DNA from: Novosphingobium sp.
GTDB lineage: Bacteria > Pseudomonadota > Alphaproteobacteria > Sphingomonadales > Sphingomonadaceae
Assembly (NCBI GenBank): GCA_017745295.1
Contig: JAGHZR010000029.1
Coordinates: forward strand, 1 to 50,014
Direction of reading: 5' to 3'
DNA length: 50,014 bases
The notes under the pieces are model-generated. The model was not told the origin of the DNA, searched no databases, and worked only from the letters and a program-made list of their open reading frames with translations. A program made the translations under genes and the position numbers. Below, in pieces: positions 24,274 to 33,237 of the stretch (positions are counted from its first letter, which is position 1; every line of letters begins with the position of its first letter).

Positions 24274-27200
24274 CTACCAGACGATGCGCAGGCCGATATT
24301 CCCGCCGATCGCATCGTAGTCTCCCTGGGCCAGTCCTTTCGCCCAATCCACACCGGCGTGAAGGCCGATGCCGGATTTGAGCATAGTGGTGAAGCCCGTC
24401 CCCAGCTTCAGCGTGGTGCTCTCGCTTTGCAGAACCAGCGCATTGTTGTTGAAGAGAATTTCATGCTTCCCCGAGAAATTGTGCCAGAGATCGACATGGA
24501 GGAAGGGCTGGAAAAAGGCGCTTTCCGTCGTGGCGACATGCTCGATCCGCGCTGTGAGCCGGCCGGTATACGTGGTGACAACGTCGAAGTTTATGGTGGC
24601 GTAGAGGTCCGAGGTCGGATTCAGGGACACGTTCTGGACGATGAACTGGCCCTGCGTCTCCAGCGTCCAATCGTCGGCCAGCGTGATCGGATAGCCCGCC
24701 TCGGCGGAAAACAGGTAGGAGTGCCCTTTGAAGCTGGCGCCCACGTCTCGGTACGAAGAACCGTGGCCGGAGAGCCAGGAGTACATTCCGACCACGTCCA
24801 GGTACCACAAGTCGCTGCCAATATACGTGGCATAGCCGCCCGCGTTTTCGGACTTGAGGTTCATGCTTCCGGCTATCGCGTCCTGCACGCCCAGCACATT
24901 GCCGCGCGTCGTTCCTGAAGCTTCGCTGTGCGCATAGAAGGCACCCAGGCGCACCTGGCGGCCATCGTCATAATTGTGTGAGTACAAGTCGAAACCGGCC
25001 TGGATGCCCCAGACATGGCCATCGAACGTCGGCGCCAGTTGGTAATCCGCGCGCGCGACGATCTGATCTGCAGTCTGCTTGCGACTGTCTCCATAGATGC
25101 GCCCCCAGACTGACGGAGCCAGTCCATTCCCTGACTTGACCAACTGGTCACCTTGCCGCTCATGGAAAGTACCCAGCACGCCGAGGCCCAATTCCTGCGC
25201 AATCGTCGGGACGAGCGAATAGGAAGGAATTTCCGGGCGGATCGTTGGGATCGGGGTTGGGACGGGAGTAGGAGTAGGAGTAGGAGTAGGAGTAGGAGTA
25301 GGAGTAGGAGTGGGAGTAGGAGTAGGAGTGGGAGTAGGAGTGGGAGTGGGAGTAGGCGTCGGTGTCGGCACCGGCGTAGGAGTTGGAGTCGGCGGCGGCG
25401 TGGGAGTTGGAGTCGGCGTTGGAACGGGAACCGGGGTGGGTGTTGGCGTGGGAACCGGTACGGGCGTTGGTGTAGGGACCGGCACTGGCGTTGGCGTGGG
25501 AACCGGCACAGGCGTTGGTGTGGGGACCGGCACGGGCGTTGGCGTGGGAACCGGCACAGGCGTCGGTGTCGGCGTTGCGATGATCTCCGAACGCAGGAAC
25601 CAGCTGTCCTCCGTGCCAGCCGTCACGCCGCCGCGATAGAGTCCATACTCATAGATGCCCGCCGCGACCGGACCGGCGAGTGAAAACGCGCCCGTTGTGG
25701 TCTGCGCGCCATTGGCGGCGTCCACGATCCGGATGCCATCCGCCGTCGTCAAATCGCCAAGCCCGTTCACGTTGGTGATGCTGATTGCCGTCGCGCCGTA
25801 GCCTTGCGCGCCTTGCCCGCTGATCACCAGTCGGTCGGATGGAGAATTGTCGTCCCCCAGTTGTGTCTGGAGCGCCAACCGTCCACCGCCGCCATAGTAG
25901 TTTCCAAAAACAGCGAAACGGTCGGTCACGCTGTTGCCGGCGTTGGTCAGGTCGATCAGGCCGTAATTGGATACGGTCACCAGGCTCTGAGATTGGTACG
26001 GCATCACGTTGTGCGTACCCCCGCCCGCGTAAACCGTACTGGTCGGGTCGATGTAGAGTTGTCCGGTTGCGGTGCCAGAATCGCCCAGTTTCAGTGTCGC
26101 ATAGTTCGAAAAGGTCAGCGAAGAACCGCTGATCAGGTCGATCTCTTCCCAGTTGTAGAAACGGGCGACGCTATCACCGGCAGTCTGTTCGAAAATCAGC
26201 CGATCGCCGCCAAGGCCACCGTCGATCGGCATATTGTTGGCCATGTCGCTCGGCGTGAGCTTCAGGAACAGGGCAACGTCGTTGTCATTGCCCATGTCGA
26301 TGGCATTCATCGCGCCGCCCGACCAGTATAGCAAGTCGTCGCCGTCCTGCATCTGTAGCGGATTGGTCAGGATGCCGCCGGTTACCAGAGCAAAGTCCTT
26401 GCCGGTGCCCAGCATCACATTGCCGTTGATTTCGCCGCCCAGCATCATGAACACGTCGTCACCGCCGCCGGTATTGACGCCAGTGCTGATACCCCGCTGA
26501 GGGCCGAGGATCTTGTTCACCGTTCCCACGCGGTTGATCACGACGTCGTTGCCGTCGCCTGTCTCCACCGCGCCGCTGATGTTTCCAGCATTGTCGATGA
26601 AGTCGGCGGAAGTGCCGGTGATGCGTATGCTGTTGGAAAGCAGCCCGGTATTCTGGACGAATACGCTGCCGTCACTGCTGATGCCGACATTGCCGTTGAT
26701 CGTACCGACATTGAACAGCGTGTTCTGCCCGCCGCCATCGATTTCGACCGAATTGAGCACGGAGCGATTGACCAGCAGGTTTTCGCTCGTGCCGTTCAGT
26801 AGAAGCTGACCGTTGATAACGCCGGAGTTGTCCAGCGAGTTATCGCTGCCAACGACATTCACCGATTGAATGCTGCGGCCGGTGCCGATCGTAATATCGT
26901 TGATCCCGGCGCCGTCTATCTGCACGGAGCCGTTCATGTCTCCATCCTGGTTGAAGACGATGCGCCCGGCTCCGTTGCCGATCAGGTTTCCGTTGATGGT
27001 CCCGGTATTATTGAGAGTCTTGGTAAATCCGGCGATGCCCTCGAAAGTAACAGCGGCGGGATAATTCAGGATGGACCCGGCATTGTCTACCAGCACATCG
27101 CCGCTGCCGAACGCGCCGAGCGGACCGTTCAACGTGGCACCGGAAAGAATCTTTTCGATGACACTCGTATCGGTCGACGAATAACCGCCTGTCACGGTGC

Positions 27201-27429
27201 CCGAGCAAGTCACTACGCCCGAAGCGTCCAGAACACATTGCTGCGCCCAGGCTTCCTGCAAGGCGAAGGGAAGAAGAACCGTCGTGGCGGCAGCGCCGAG
27301 CAAGGCACGGCGTAACTTCTGGTGCGATCGGAAAGCGGTTTCAGGGCCGAACAACCACTGCTGCGAAGTTCTGCTTCGACCTGTCGAATGTGAAATCGAT
27401 TCGGCCACGCTGCCTCCTGCGATTAACAT
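24274..27429 (-). CDS. Autotransporter with long Pro-Thr/Pro-Val linker
   Basis: This protein of about 1051 residues is a type V secreted surface protein. A long n-region precedes the signal helix RRALLGAAATTVLLPFALQEAWAQ. The passenger (to about residue 615) is a beta-helix rich in Asn/Gly turns such as NTGTINGNLIGNGAG and IDGAGINDITIGTGR. Then comes about 115 residues of Pro-Thr and Pro-Val repeats and a 12-strand autotransporter barrel of about 290 residues, ending in tryptophan (GGNIGLRIVW). Start choice is uncertain: ATG 27429 gives the more compact leader, while a GTG at 27513 would add 28 residues. It is divergent from the YbaY-like lipoprotein gene. Adhesion or surface display is inferred from the architecture. 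Confidence 0.85.
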   Translation of the reverse strand: MLIAGGSVAESISHSTGRSRTSQQWLFGPETAFRSHQKLRRALLGAAATTVLLPFALQEAWAQQCVLDASGVVTCSGTVTGGYSSTDTSVIEKILSGATLNGPLGAFGSGDVLVDNAGSILNYPAAVTFEGIAGFTKTLNNTGTINGNLIGNGAGRIVFNQDGDMNGSVQIDGAGINDITIGTGRSIQSVNVVGSDNSLDNSGVINGQLLLNGTSENLLVNRSVLNSVEIDGGGQNTLFNVGTINGNVGISSDGSVFVQNTGLLSNSIRITGTSADFIDNAGNISGAVETGDGNDVVINRVGTVNKILGPQRGISTGVNTGGGDDVFMMLGGEINGNVMLGTGKDFALVTGGILTNPLQMQDGDDLLYWSGGAMNAIDMGNDNDVALFLKLTPSDMANNMPIDGGLGGDRLIFEQTAGDSVARFYNWEEIDLISGSSLTFSNYATLKLGDSGTATGQLYIDPTSTVYAGGGTHNVMPYQSQSLVTVSNYGLIDLTNAGNSVTDRFAVFGNYYGGGGRLALQTQLGDDNSPSDRLVISGQGAQGYGATAISITNVNGLGDLTTADGIRIVDAANGAQTTTGAFSLAGPVAAGIYEYGLYRGGVTAGTEDSWFLRSEIIATPTPTPVPVPTPTPVPVPTPTPVPVPTPTPVPVPTPTPVPVPTPTPTPVPVPTPTPTPTPPPTPTPTPVPTPTPTPTPTPTPTPTPTPTPTPTPTPTPTPTPTPVPTPIPTIRPEIPSYSLVPTIAQELGLGVLGTFHERQGDQLVKSGNGLAPSVWGRIYGDSRKQTADQIVARADYQLAPTFDGHVWGIQAGFDLYSHNYDDGRQVRLGAFYAHSEASGTTRGNVLGVQDAIAGSMNLKSENAGGYATYIGSDLWYLDVVGMYSWLSGHGSSYRDVGASFKGHSYLFSAEAGYPITLADDWTLETQGQFIVQNVSLNPTSDLYATINFDVVTTYTGRLTARIEHVATTESAFFQPFLHVDLWHNFSGKHEILFNNNALVLQSESTTLKLGTGFTTMLKSGIGLHAGVDWAKGLAQGDYDAIGGNIGLRIVW
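25255..25575. repeat. Pro-Thr/Pro-Val coding minisatellite in autotransporter
   Basis: The first part (25264-25355) is an almost pure GGAGTA hexamer array with occasional GGAGTG units. The second part (about 25420-25575) is a degenerate 30-base repeat around GGAACCGGCACAGGCGTTGG. Both periods are multiples of three, so copy-number change would lengthen or shorten the linker between passenger and barrel without breaking the frame. Confidence 0.9.
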
Positions 27430-27688
27430 CGGAAATGCCAGATACGATCGAAAGTGAATCGCCCACCGCTCATTATATGAGTAAAATGGCAGAACCTTCA
27501 ATGCCCCATCCACGTCGCGTACGAAATTTTGCGAAGATTGTTATAAATAATCCGCCCAACTAAGTGACCGCAATGTTAACCTTCGGTCGACAGCCTGACG
27601 CGCCACACGGTTTAGTTGCATCATCTCCAAAATAATTGTAACGCGGAAGCGAAACGGCAATGTCAGATTCTGAGACGAAGGGAGCATC
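27430..27688. promoter_or_regulatory. Divergent region, autotransporter / YbaY-like lipoprotein
   Basis: This 259-base intergenic region is A+T-rich in its centre (about 27520-27560, including GATTGTTATAAATAATCCGC) and must contain promoters for both divergent genes. If the autotransporter starts at the GTG at 27513, the region is 84 bases shorter. No palindrome or riboswitch was recognised. Confidence 0.45.
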
Positions 27689-28120
27689 ATGAAGCGGCTC
27701 TATTTTCTTCTCCCCCTGGTCGCCGCGCTGACGGCTTGCGAAACAACCACGCATGAAGCAGGCTTGAACGAAACGGGCGCACCGAACGGGATGGTTACGC
27801 TGTCAGGACGGGCGACATATCGCGAACGGATTGCACTGCCGCCGGATGCGCACCTGTCGGTCGCCATCAGCGACGTAAGCCGGATGGATGTTGCCGCGAC
27901 AGTCATTGCCTCGACCGAGTTCGCTACGGAAGGGCGCCAAGTCCCCCTGCCTTTCGCGCTCGACTATGATGCCTCGAAAATCGATCCGCGCGGCCGCTAC
28001 GCGGTGTCTGCCCGCGTCACAGATGGCAGCGGACAACTGATATGGACGACGGACACGCATACGGCCTTGCCTGCGCCAGGGCAGGCGGTGGAGCTGATGC
28101 TGGTGCGCGTTCAACGCTGA
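27689..28120 (+). CDS. YbaY/YscW-like lipoprotein
   Basis: This 143-residue outer-membrane lipoprotein has the signal MKRLYFLLPLVAALTACE with lipobox LTAC. The body is a single immunoglobulin-like beta-sandwich of the YbaY/type III secretion pilotin (YscW) family: MVTLSGRATYRERIALPPDA, LSVAISDVSRMD, VPLPFALDYDASKIDPRGRY, then ISARV-like strand and LIWTTDTHT. Members form small beta-sandwich lipoproteins; no type III secretion genes are nearby, so a pilotin role is unlikely and the function is unknown. It is a single-gene unit, divergent from the autotransporter. Confidence 0.8.
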   Translation: MKRLYFLLPLVAALTACETTTHEAGLNETGAPNGMVTLSGRATYRERIALPPDAHLSVAISDVSRMDVAATVIASTEFATEGRQVPLPFALDYDASKIDPRGRYAVSARVTDGSGQLIWTTDTHTALPAPGQAVELMLVRVQR

Positions 28121-28381
28121 ACCTCGGCGATTTCCGAATCGTCCGATTTGTTGAGCCATACTTCCCCTGCGCATTCGAACAGCGGCATGATCGAAGCTTG
28201 GAAATCGGAAATATCCCGTACCGGAGCAAGCGAGCAGCAGCACCTCTTTGCATAAAATTGATACACAATCAGATTATATGAAATAAAAGATTGAAATCGA
28301 AAATGAATTGCTCGACTTTACGGGCGATTGAATTGATTTCAAATCAGACTTGTCCGTATCTTTCTGCCAGAAGGGGCGCAA
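28121..28381 (+). promoter_or_regulatory. A+T-rich leader of the aspartate operon
   Basis: The 261 bases before the porin gene drop to strongly A+T-rich sequence at 28250-28350 (for example ATGAAATAAAAGATTGAAATC), unlike the neighbouring coding DNA. As the next upstream gene is unrelated, the operon promoter is most likely here. A good ribosome site (AAGGGG) precedes the GTG start at 28382. Confidence 0.45.
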
Positions 28382-29851
28382 GTGAGGTATTCGTGCAGCG
28401 TCTTTAACCTGGCTGTCGCGCTTGCTGTTGCTGCCGCCCCCGGACAAGTGAATGCGCAAGCGAGCGACCAAACTCAAAGCGAAATAACTTCCCTCAGAGC
28501 CAAGGTCGAGGTGCTGGAAAGTGCCTTGGCGGAAATGAAGGCGCGCCTTGACGATATGGAAACCCGAAAGGCCTCGGATAGCGACGCCGGGTACGGTGCC
28601 CCCGTATCTCCTGTCGCCAGAAATGCTCCGCCAGTAGAGGCCAGCGCTGCCCTTGCGAAAGCCAAGACCATACCGGCTGCCCGCCTTTCGATCACCCAGA
28701 CACGTCGCTTGCCCGATCGCAATACCATCGGCGACGAGATGACCGGCGTGGCTCGTCCGGACACGGCTGCGCCGCCTAATGATCCTGAATTGAAGGGCTT
28801 CATCGCCATCCCCGGCACGGACAGCATGATCCGGATCGGCGGGTTCGCAAAGATCAACGCCATGTACGACTTCTCGCCCGCCGGAAATTCGGACAAGCTG
28901 GTTACCGCGACAATACCGACCGATGGCGCGCGTGGGCGAAATGCCAATCTCGATGCGAATGCAACGCGCTTCAGTTTCGAAGTGAGGCGGCCGAGCAGCC
29001 TTGGGCCGCTACGCTTCTATCTCGAAAACGATTTTTATGGCGGATCCGGCGTTACTGCATTCCGATTGCGCCAGGCCCATGGGCAGGTCGGCAATCTTTA
29101 CGGTGGTTATGGCTATAGCGCCTTCACGGATTCGGATGCCTTCCCGGAAACACTGGACGACGAAGGTCCGGGCGGCGAGGCCCTGCTCCGCGTTGCGGCG
29201 CTGCGCAAGATCTGGAAGGTCGGCAAAGGATTGACCGCAACCATTTCGATCGAAGACCCGTCTTCCGACATCAGCCTGCCTGACGGTGCCACCACCGAGC
29301 AGCCGATGCCCGACATCGTCGGCGCATTACGCATCGAGCGTGCGTGGGGGCATGTCCAGGCATCCTTCGTGGGCCGCAGCATCGGTTACCGACTTGGCAG
29401 GGACGATCAGAGTAAGACCGCCATGGGCTTCAGCCTGGCCGGACTCGGCAAGGTCGGGCGCGATTTCGTCATGGCCAGCTTCACGTATGGAAACGGTATC
29501 GCGCGTCATTTCAACGATCTGGGCGGCCGAGGCTACGATGCCGTCGTCGCCCCGGATGGCCAGGTCCATACTTTGAAGGCCTACGGCGGCTATGCGGGCT
29601 ATACGCGGCATTGGGACACACGCTGGCGATCCAGTCTGATCGGTGGCGGCGTCGTGCTGGAGCGCGACGACCTGCTGCCGTCAACCGCATTCAGGTCGAG
29701 CACTTACGGAGCGGCAAACCTGATCTTCCAAGCCAGTCCGTCATTCTCCTTCGGCTTGGAGACGCTCTACGGCCGGCATGAATTGCAGAACCGCCAGAGC
29801 GGCGATGTGGTCAGGCTGCAGACCAGCCTCAAATACGATTTCGTACGATGA
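28382..29851 (+). CDS. DcaP-like trimeric porin
   Basis: This 489-residue outer-membrane protein has a signal peptide (LAVALAVAAAPGQVNAQA), a heptad coiled coil at about residues 32-62 (EITSLRAKVEVLESALAEMK) that trimerises periplasmic N-termini, a Pro/Ala linker, and a beta barrel (MIRIGGFAKINAMYDF, TRFSFEVRRPS, LRFYLENDFYGG, ending LQTSLKYDFVR). This layout is typical of DcaP-family porins, which pass dicarboxylates and other small acids. The GTG start is supported by AAGGGG nine bases upstream. Its stop overlaps the first antiporter gene (ATGA). Because aspartate is a dicarboxylate, it probably supplies substrate to the antiporters. Confidence 0.85.
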   Translation: MRYSCSVFNLAVALAVAAAPGQVNAQASDQTQSEITSLRAKVEVLESALAEMKARLDDMETRKASDSDAGYGAPVSPVARNAPPVEASAALAKAKTIPAARLSITQTRRLPDRNTIGDEMTGVARPDTAAPPNDPELKGFIAIPGTDSMIRIGGFAKINAMYDFSPAGNSDKLVTATIPTDGARGRNANLDANATRFSFEVRRPSSLGPLRFYLENDFYGGSGVTAFRLRQAHGQVGNLYGGYGYSAFTDSDAFPETLDDEGPGGEALLRVAALRKIWKVGKGLTATISIEDPSSDISLPDGATTEQPMPDIVGALRIERAWGHVQASFVGRSIGYRLGRDDQSKTAMGFSLAGLGKVGRDFVMASFTYGNGIARHFNDLGGRGYDAVVAPDGQVHTLKAYGGYAGYTRHWDTRWRSSLIGGGVVLERDDLLPSTAFRSSTYGAANLIFQASPSFSFGLETLYGRHELQNRQSGDVVRLQTSLKYDFVR

Positions 29852-31515
29852 GCGCGTTTCTTCTCCAGCACCCCGAGATCGCGCTCTTCCTGTCGGTTTC
29901 GCTGGGACATCTGATCGGCATGGCGCGCTTTGGGCCGATCCAGTTGGGCGGCGTCTGCGGGACGTTGATCGTCGCGCTTTTGCTGGGGCAGACCGGCGTG
30001 CGGCTTGAAAACGACGTCAAGACGGTGTTCTTCGCACTGTTCATCTTTGCGCTCGGCTACACCGGCGGCCCGCAGTTTTTCGCGAATATCGCCAGTGGCT
30101 GGCGCTTCGGCATCCTGTCGCTGGTCGAAGCGGTGACTGTCCTTGCCGTGGTGATGACCGCAGCGGTTATGCTCTCGCTCAATCCCGGAGCCGCCGCGGG
30201 CCTGCTTGCCGGAGCCGCCACCGAATCCGCAGTGATCGGCACCGCTTCGGAAGCCATCGGGCACCTCCCGCTGGATGCTTCCGCTGCGGAATCGCTGCAG
30301 GGACAGATCGCGACAGCCTACAGCATCACGTATCTGTTCGGCCTGATCACGATCGTCATCTTCACCACGCAGATCGCCCCGCTTCTGCTGGGCGTCGATC
30401 TTCGAAAGGCTTCCGCGGAACTGTCCCGCAAGCTCGGTCAGGACATCGGGGGCAGCCAGCACGCCTTGCCTGAACTCGTCGGACGCGCTTTCTTCGCCGG
30501 CCCGGCCGCGGGCGGCACGGTCATGGCCTTCGAAGCGATGCACCGAAATGCCGTCACTATTGCGCGCATGCGCCGTGCGGGCGAAACGATCGATCCTTCT
30601 CCCGATACGACGATCCAAGACGGCGATCAGCTTCTGATCGTCGGACGGCGCGCCGCGATACTCGAAGCCGTGAACGGACTGGGCGGCGAAGTCGCCAGGA
30701 TTGGGGTCGATCTTCCCGTTGTCACCCGCGATTTCGTGCTTGGGAAATCGGCGGCGGTGGGTCGATCTCTCGAAGAGGTCCGCAGGCTTGCCCCGCTCGA
30801 CACGCGGCGCGGGGTCTATATCACCGGGTTGCGGCGCCTGGGTCGCGACATTCCCACTTTACCCGACTGCGTATTGCAGAGCGGCGACGTGGTTCGCCTG
30901 TTTGGCACCGAACGCGCCGTTATCCGGGCCGGCAACGAGTTAGGCCGTGTCGTGGAGGCAAGCAGCCACACCGACTTCATCATGCTGGGGCTGGGTGTCG
31001 TGTCAGGTGCGCTGATCGGCTTGATGGGCGTCACCATCGGCGGCATCCACCTGACCCTGGGGGTGGGCGGCGGCTGCCTGCTGTCTGGCCTGGTCTTTGG
31101 CTGGTACTCCGCGCGTCACGCCGGCATTGGCGCCTTCCCTCCCTCCGCCGCGCAGATACTCAAGGACTTCGGCCTGGCCGCCTTCATTGCCGCAGTCGGC
31201 TTTTCCGCAGGGCCGGATGCTTTGCGCCTAATCGGCGAATATGGATTCTGGCTGCCGCTGGCGGGAATCCTGTCCGCCCTGATCCCGGCTTCGTTGTCGC
31301 TGTTCATCGGCCATCGCCTGCTGAAAATCGAAGCGCCGTTTCTGCTCGGGGCCATAGCAGGCCAACAGTGCAGCACGCCCGCGATCAGCGCTCTGGTCAA
31401 TACATCGGGCAGCTCGATCCCCGTGGTGGGCTACACCGTCACTTACGCCATTTCCAATGTCCTGCTGCCACTGCTGGGCCCGCTGGTCGTCGGCCTGGTC
31501 TTCCACATGAACTAG
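29848..31515 (+). CDS. aspT: Aspartate:alanine antiporter family protein, copy 1
   Basis: This 555-residue inner-membrane protein belongs to the AspT (aspartate-alanine exchanger) family. It has an N-terminal membrane half (PEIALFLSVSLGHLIGMARF, FALFIFALGYTGGPQFFANI, AGLLAGAATESAVIGTASEA), a central cytoplasmic TrkA-C-like region at about 215-360 and a C-terminal membrane half (GALIGLMGVTIGGIHLTLGV, DFGLAAFIAAVGFSAGPDAL, GAIAGQQCSTPAISALVNTS). AspT imports aspartate in exchange for alanine, which carries one net negative charge inward. The gene is coupled to the porin upstream. The match to a downstream aspartate decarboxylase supports the substrate, but which of the two copies is the main exchanger is unknown. 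Confidence 0.88.
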   Translation: MSAFLLQHPEIALFLSVSLGHLIGMARFGPIQLGGVCGTLIVALLLGQTGVRLENDVKTVFFALFIFALGYTGGPQFFANIASGWRFGILSLVEAVTVLAVVMTAAVMLSLNPGAAAGLLAGAATESAVIGTASEAIGHLPLDASAAESLQGQIATAYSITYLFGLITIVIFTTQIAPLLLGVDLRKASAELSRKLGQDIGGSQHALPELVGRAFFAGPAAGGTVMAFEAMHRNAVTIARMRRAGETIDPSPDTTIQDGDQLLIVGRRAAILEAVNGLGGEVARIGVDLPVVTRDFVLGKSAAVGRSLEEVRRLAPLDTRRGVYITGLRRLGRDIPTLPDCVLQSGDVVRLFGTERAVIRAGNELGRVVEASSHTDFIMLGLGVVSGALIGLMGVTIGGIHLTLGVGGGCLLSGLVFGWYSARHAGIGAFPPSAAQILKDFGLAAFIAAVGFSAGPDALRLIGEYGFWLPLAGILSALIPASLSLFIGHRLLKIEAPFLLGAIAGQQCSTPAISALVNTSGSSIPVVGYTVTYAISNVLLPLLGPLVVGLVFHMN

Positions 31516-31524
31516 GAGCGCTGC

Positions 31525-33210
31525 ATGAACTGGTTGCACGAGGTGTTCAGTCGATCTCCTGAGGCCGCTCTCTTCCTGACGCTCGCCCTGGGTTATGCCG
31601 TGGGCAAGATCAAGTTCGGGCGCTTCCAGCTTGGAGGCGTCGGCGGATCCTTGCTGATGGCGGTGATCGTCAGCCAGGTGGGCGTCCAGATCGACGACGG
31701 CGTCAAGGCCGTGATGTTCGCGCTTTTCATCTATGCCGTGGGCTATAGCAGCGGCCCGCAGTTCTTCAGTTCGCTCAACAGGTCGAGTCTCAAGGAAATC
31801 GCACTGGCGGCGTTCGTCGCCCTTGCCTCGCTGGCCACCGTCGTCGTTCTGGCACGGATGTTCGCGTTGGATAAAGGATTGGCGGCGGGGCTCGCTGGCG
31901 GCGCGCTTACCCAGTCCGCGATCATCGGCACCGCCAGTGACGCCTTGACCCGGCTGCCGCTCTCGCCCGAACAGATCAAATCCCTGCAAGCCAATGTGGC
32001 TATCGGTTACGCCGTCACTTACGTTTTCGGGTCGTTGGGGGCAATCATCGTCTGCGCCAACATCCTGCCGCGCTTCATGAGACAGGACCTTGCGGCAGCA
32101 TCGGCGCAAGAGGAAGAGCGGCTGCGGGGAAGCGCTCCGCCCTCGGGACCGGGCATCAGCCCGGCCATGCCGCCGCTGGTAGGACGCGCCTTCGAAGTCG
32201 GTGCAGCTGCGGGCCGTAATATTACCTCTCTCGAACAGCAGGCCGACCAGGCCCTCACCATCGAACGCGTCATGCGCAGCGGACAGGCCCTCGATATCGC
32301 CGAGGATCCGGTTCTGGAAAAGGGCGACATCGTCATCGTGATCGGCCGGCGCGAACAGGTTATCGCACAAGCCAATTTCATCGGAACCGAAGTTCTCGAT
32401 GCCGAAGACAGCCCACTCGTCATGCAATCCCGCCAAGCGGTCTTCACGCGCAAGGGGATGAACCGAATGACGATCGCCCAGATCAAGGCCATGCTCGATC
32501 CCGCCATGCGTCATGGCGTCTACATCGAGTCGCTCACGCGGATGGGACGCCCCTTGCCCGTGCTGCCGGAAACGGTTGCCATGCACGGCGATGTCGTCAC
32601 GTTCTATGGGGCCGATTCCGATACCGCGAGGGCGGCGAAGGAAGCCGGCTATCCGCTGGCCGCGGATAACAAGACCGACTTCGTCTATATGGGACTCGGC
32701 ATCATGGTCGGCCTCCTGGTGGGGCTTCTGGTTGCCAATGTAGGCGGCATTCCCCTGACCTTGGGCGCAGGCGGAGGCGCTTTGCTCTCGGGTCTATTTT
32801 TTGGGTGGTTGCGCTCGAAACGGCCGATGTTTGGTGCCCTGCCTCCAGCGGCGGGCCAGTTGTTGCAGGATTTCGGTCTTGCGGCTTTCGTGACGGTCGT
32901 CGGCCTCAATTCCGGCAAGGAAGCCTTGGTGACCATCCAGGAGCATGGGGTTACCATCTTCCTTTTGGGCGTGGTCGTCACTCTCCTGCCGCTCCTGCTG
33001 GCCATGCTGTTTGGCCGCTATATCCTGGGCTACAGGAATGCCGCGATCTTTGCCGGCGCGCTATCGGGATCGCGTAGCGCGAACCCCGCCTTCGGTGCCA
33101 TCCTGGACAAGAGCCAAAGCGCGGTGCCGACCGTACCGTTCGCCATCACTTATGCATTGGCCAATGTATTCCTGACCCTCATCGGACCACTCGTCATCGG
33201 TCTCGTCTGA
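31525..33210 (+). CDS. aspT: Aspartate:alanine antiporter family protein, copy 2
   Basis: This second AspT-family antiporter has 561 residues and the same two-half layout as copy 1, nine bases downstream with a good AGGAG ribosome site. Corresponding segments are clearly related yet diverged: FALFIYAVGYSSGPQFFSSL, AGLAGGALTQSAIIGTASDA, DFGLAAFVTVVGLNSGKEAL and AGALSGSRSANPAFGAILDK. The last differs from GQQCSTPAISALVNT in copy 1, which may reflect a different substrate preference. The two could form a heterodimer or serve different exchanges such as aspartate/alanine and another dicarboxylate. The decarboxylase gene follows after 27 bases. Confidence 0.88.
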   Translation: MNWLHEVFSRSPEAALFLTLALGYAVGKIKFGRFQLGGVGGSLLMAVIVSQVGVQIDDGVKAVMFALFIYAVGYSSGPQFFSSLNRSSLKEIALAAFVALASLATVVVLARMFALDKGLAAGLAGGALTQSAIIGTASDALTRLPLSPEQIKSLQANVAIGYAVTYVFGSLGAIIVCANILPRFMRQDLAAASAQEEERLRGSAPPSGPGISPAMPPLVGRAFEVGAAAGRNITSLEQQADQALTIERVMRSGQALDIAEDPVLEKGDIVIVIGRREQVIAQANFIGTEVLDAEDSPLVMQSRQAVFTRKGMNRMTIAQIKAMLDPAMRHGVYIESLTRMGRPLPVLPETVAMHGDVVTFYGADSDTARAAKEAGYPLAADNKTDFVYMGLGIMVGLLVGLLVANVGGIPLTLGAGGGALLSGLFFGWLRSKRPMFGALPPAAGQLLQDFGLAAFVTVVGLNSGKEALVTIQEHGVTIFLLGVVVTLLPLLLAMLFGRYILGYRNAAIFAGALSGSRSANPAFGAILDKSQSAVPTVPFAITYALANVFLTLIGPLVIGLV

Positions 33211-33237
33211 TCCCCCCTATCAATAACGGAGCGTGCC

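Noticed and set aside
25310..25639. Plus-strand frame encoding a Gly-Val repeat protein
   Set aside because: It is the complement of the Pro-Thr/Pro-Val linker, with no start context and no other domain.
27689..28120. Type III secretion pilotin
   Set aside because: The fold resembles YscW, but no secretion genes are nearby and YbaY-like lipoproteins are widespread without such systems.
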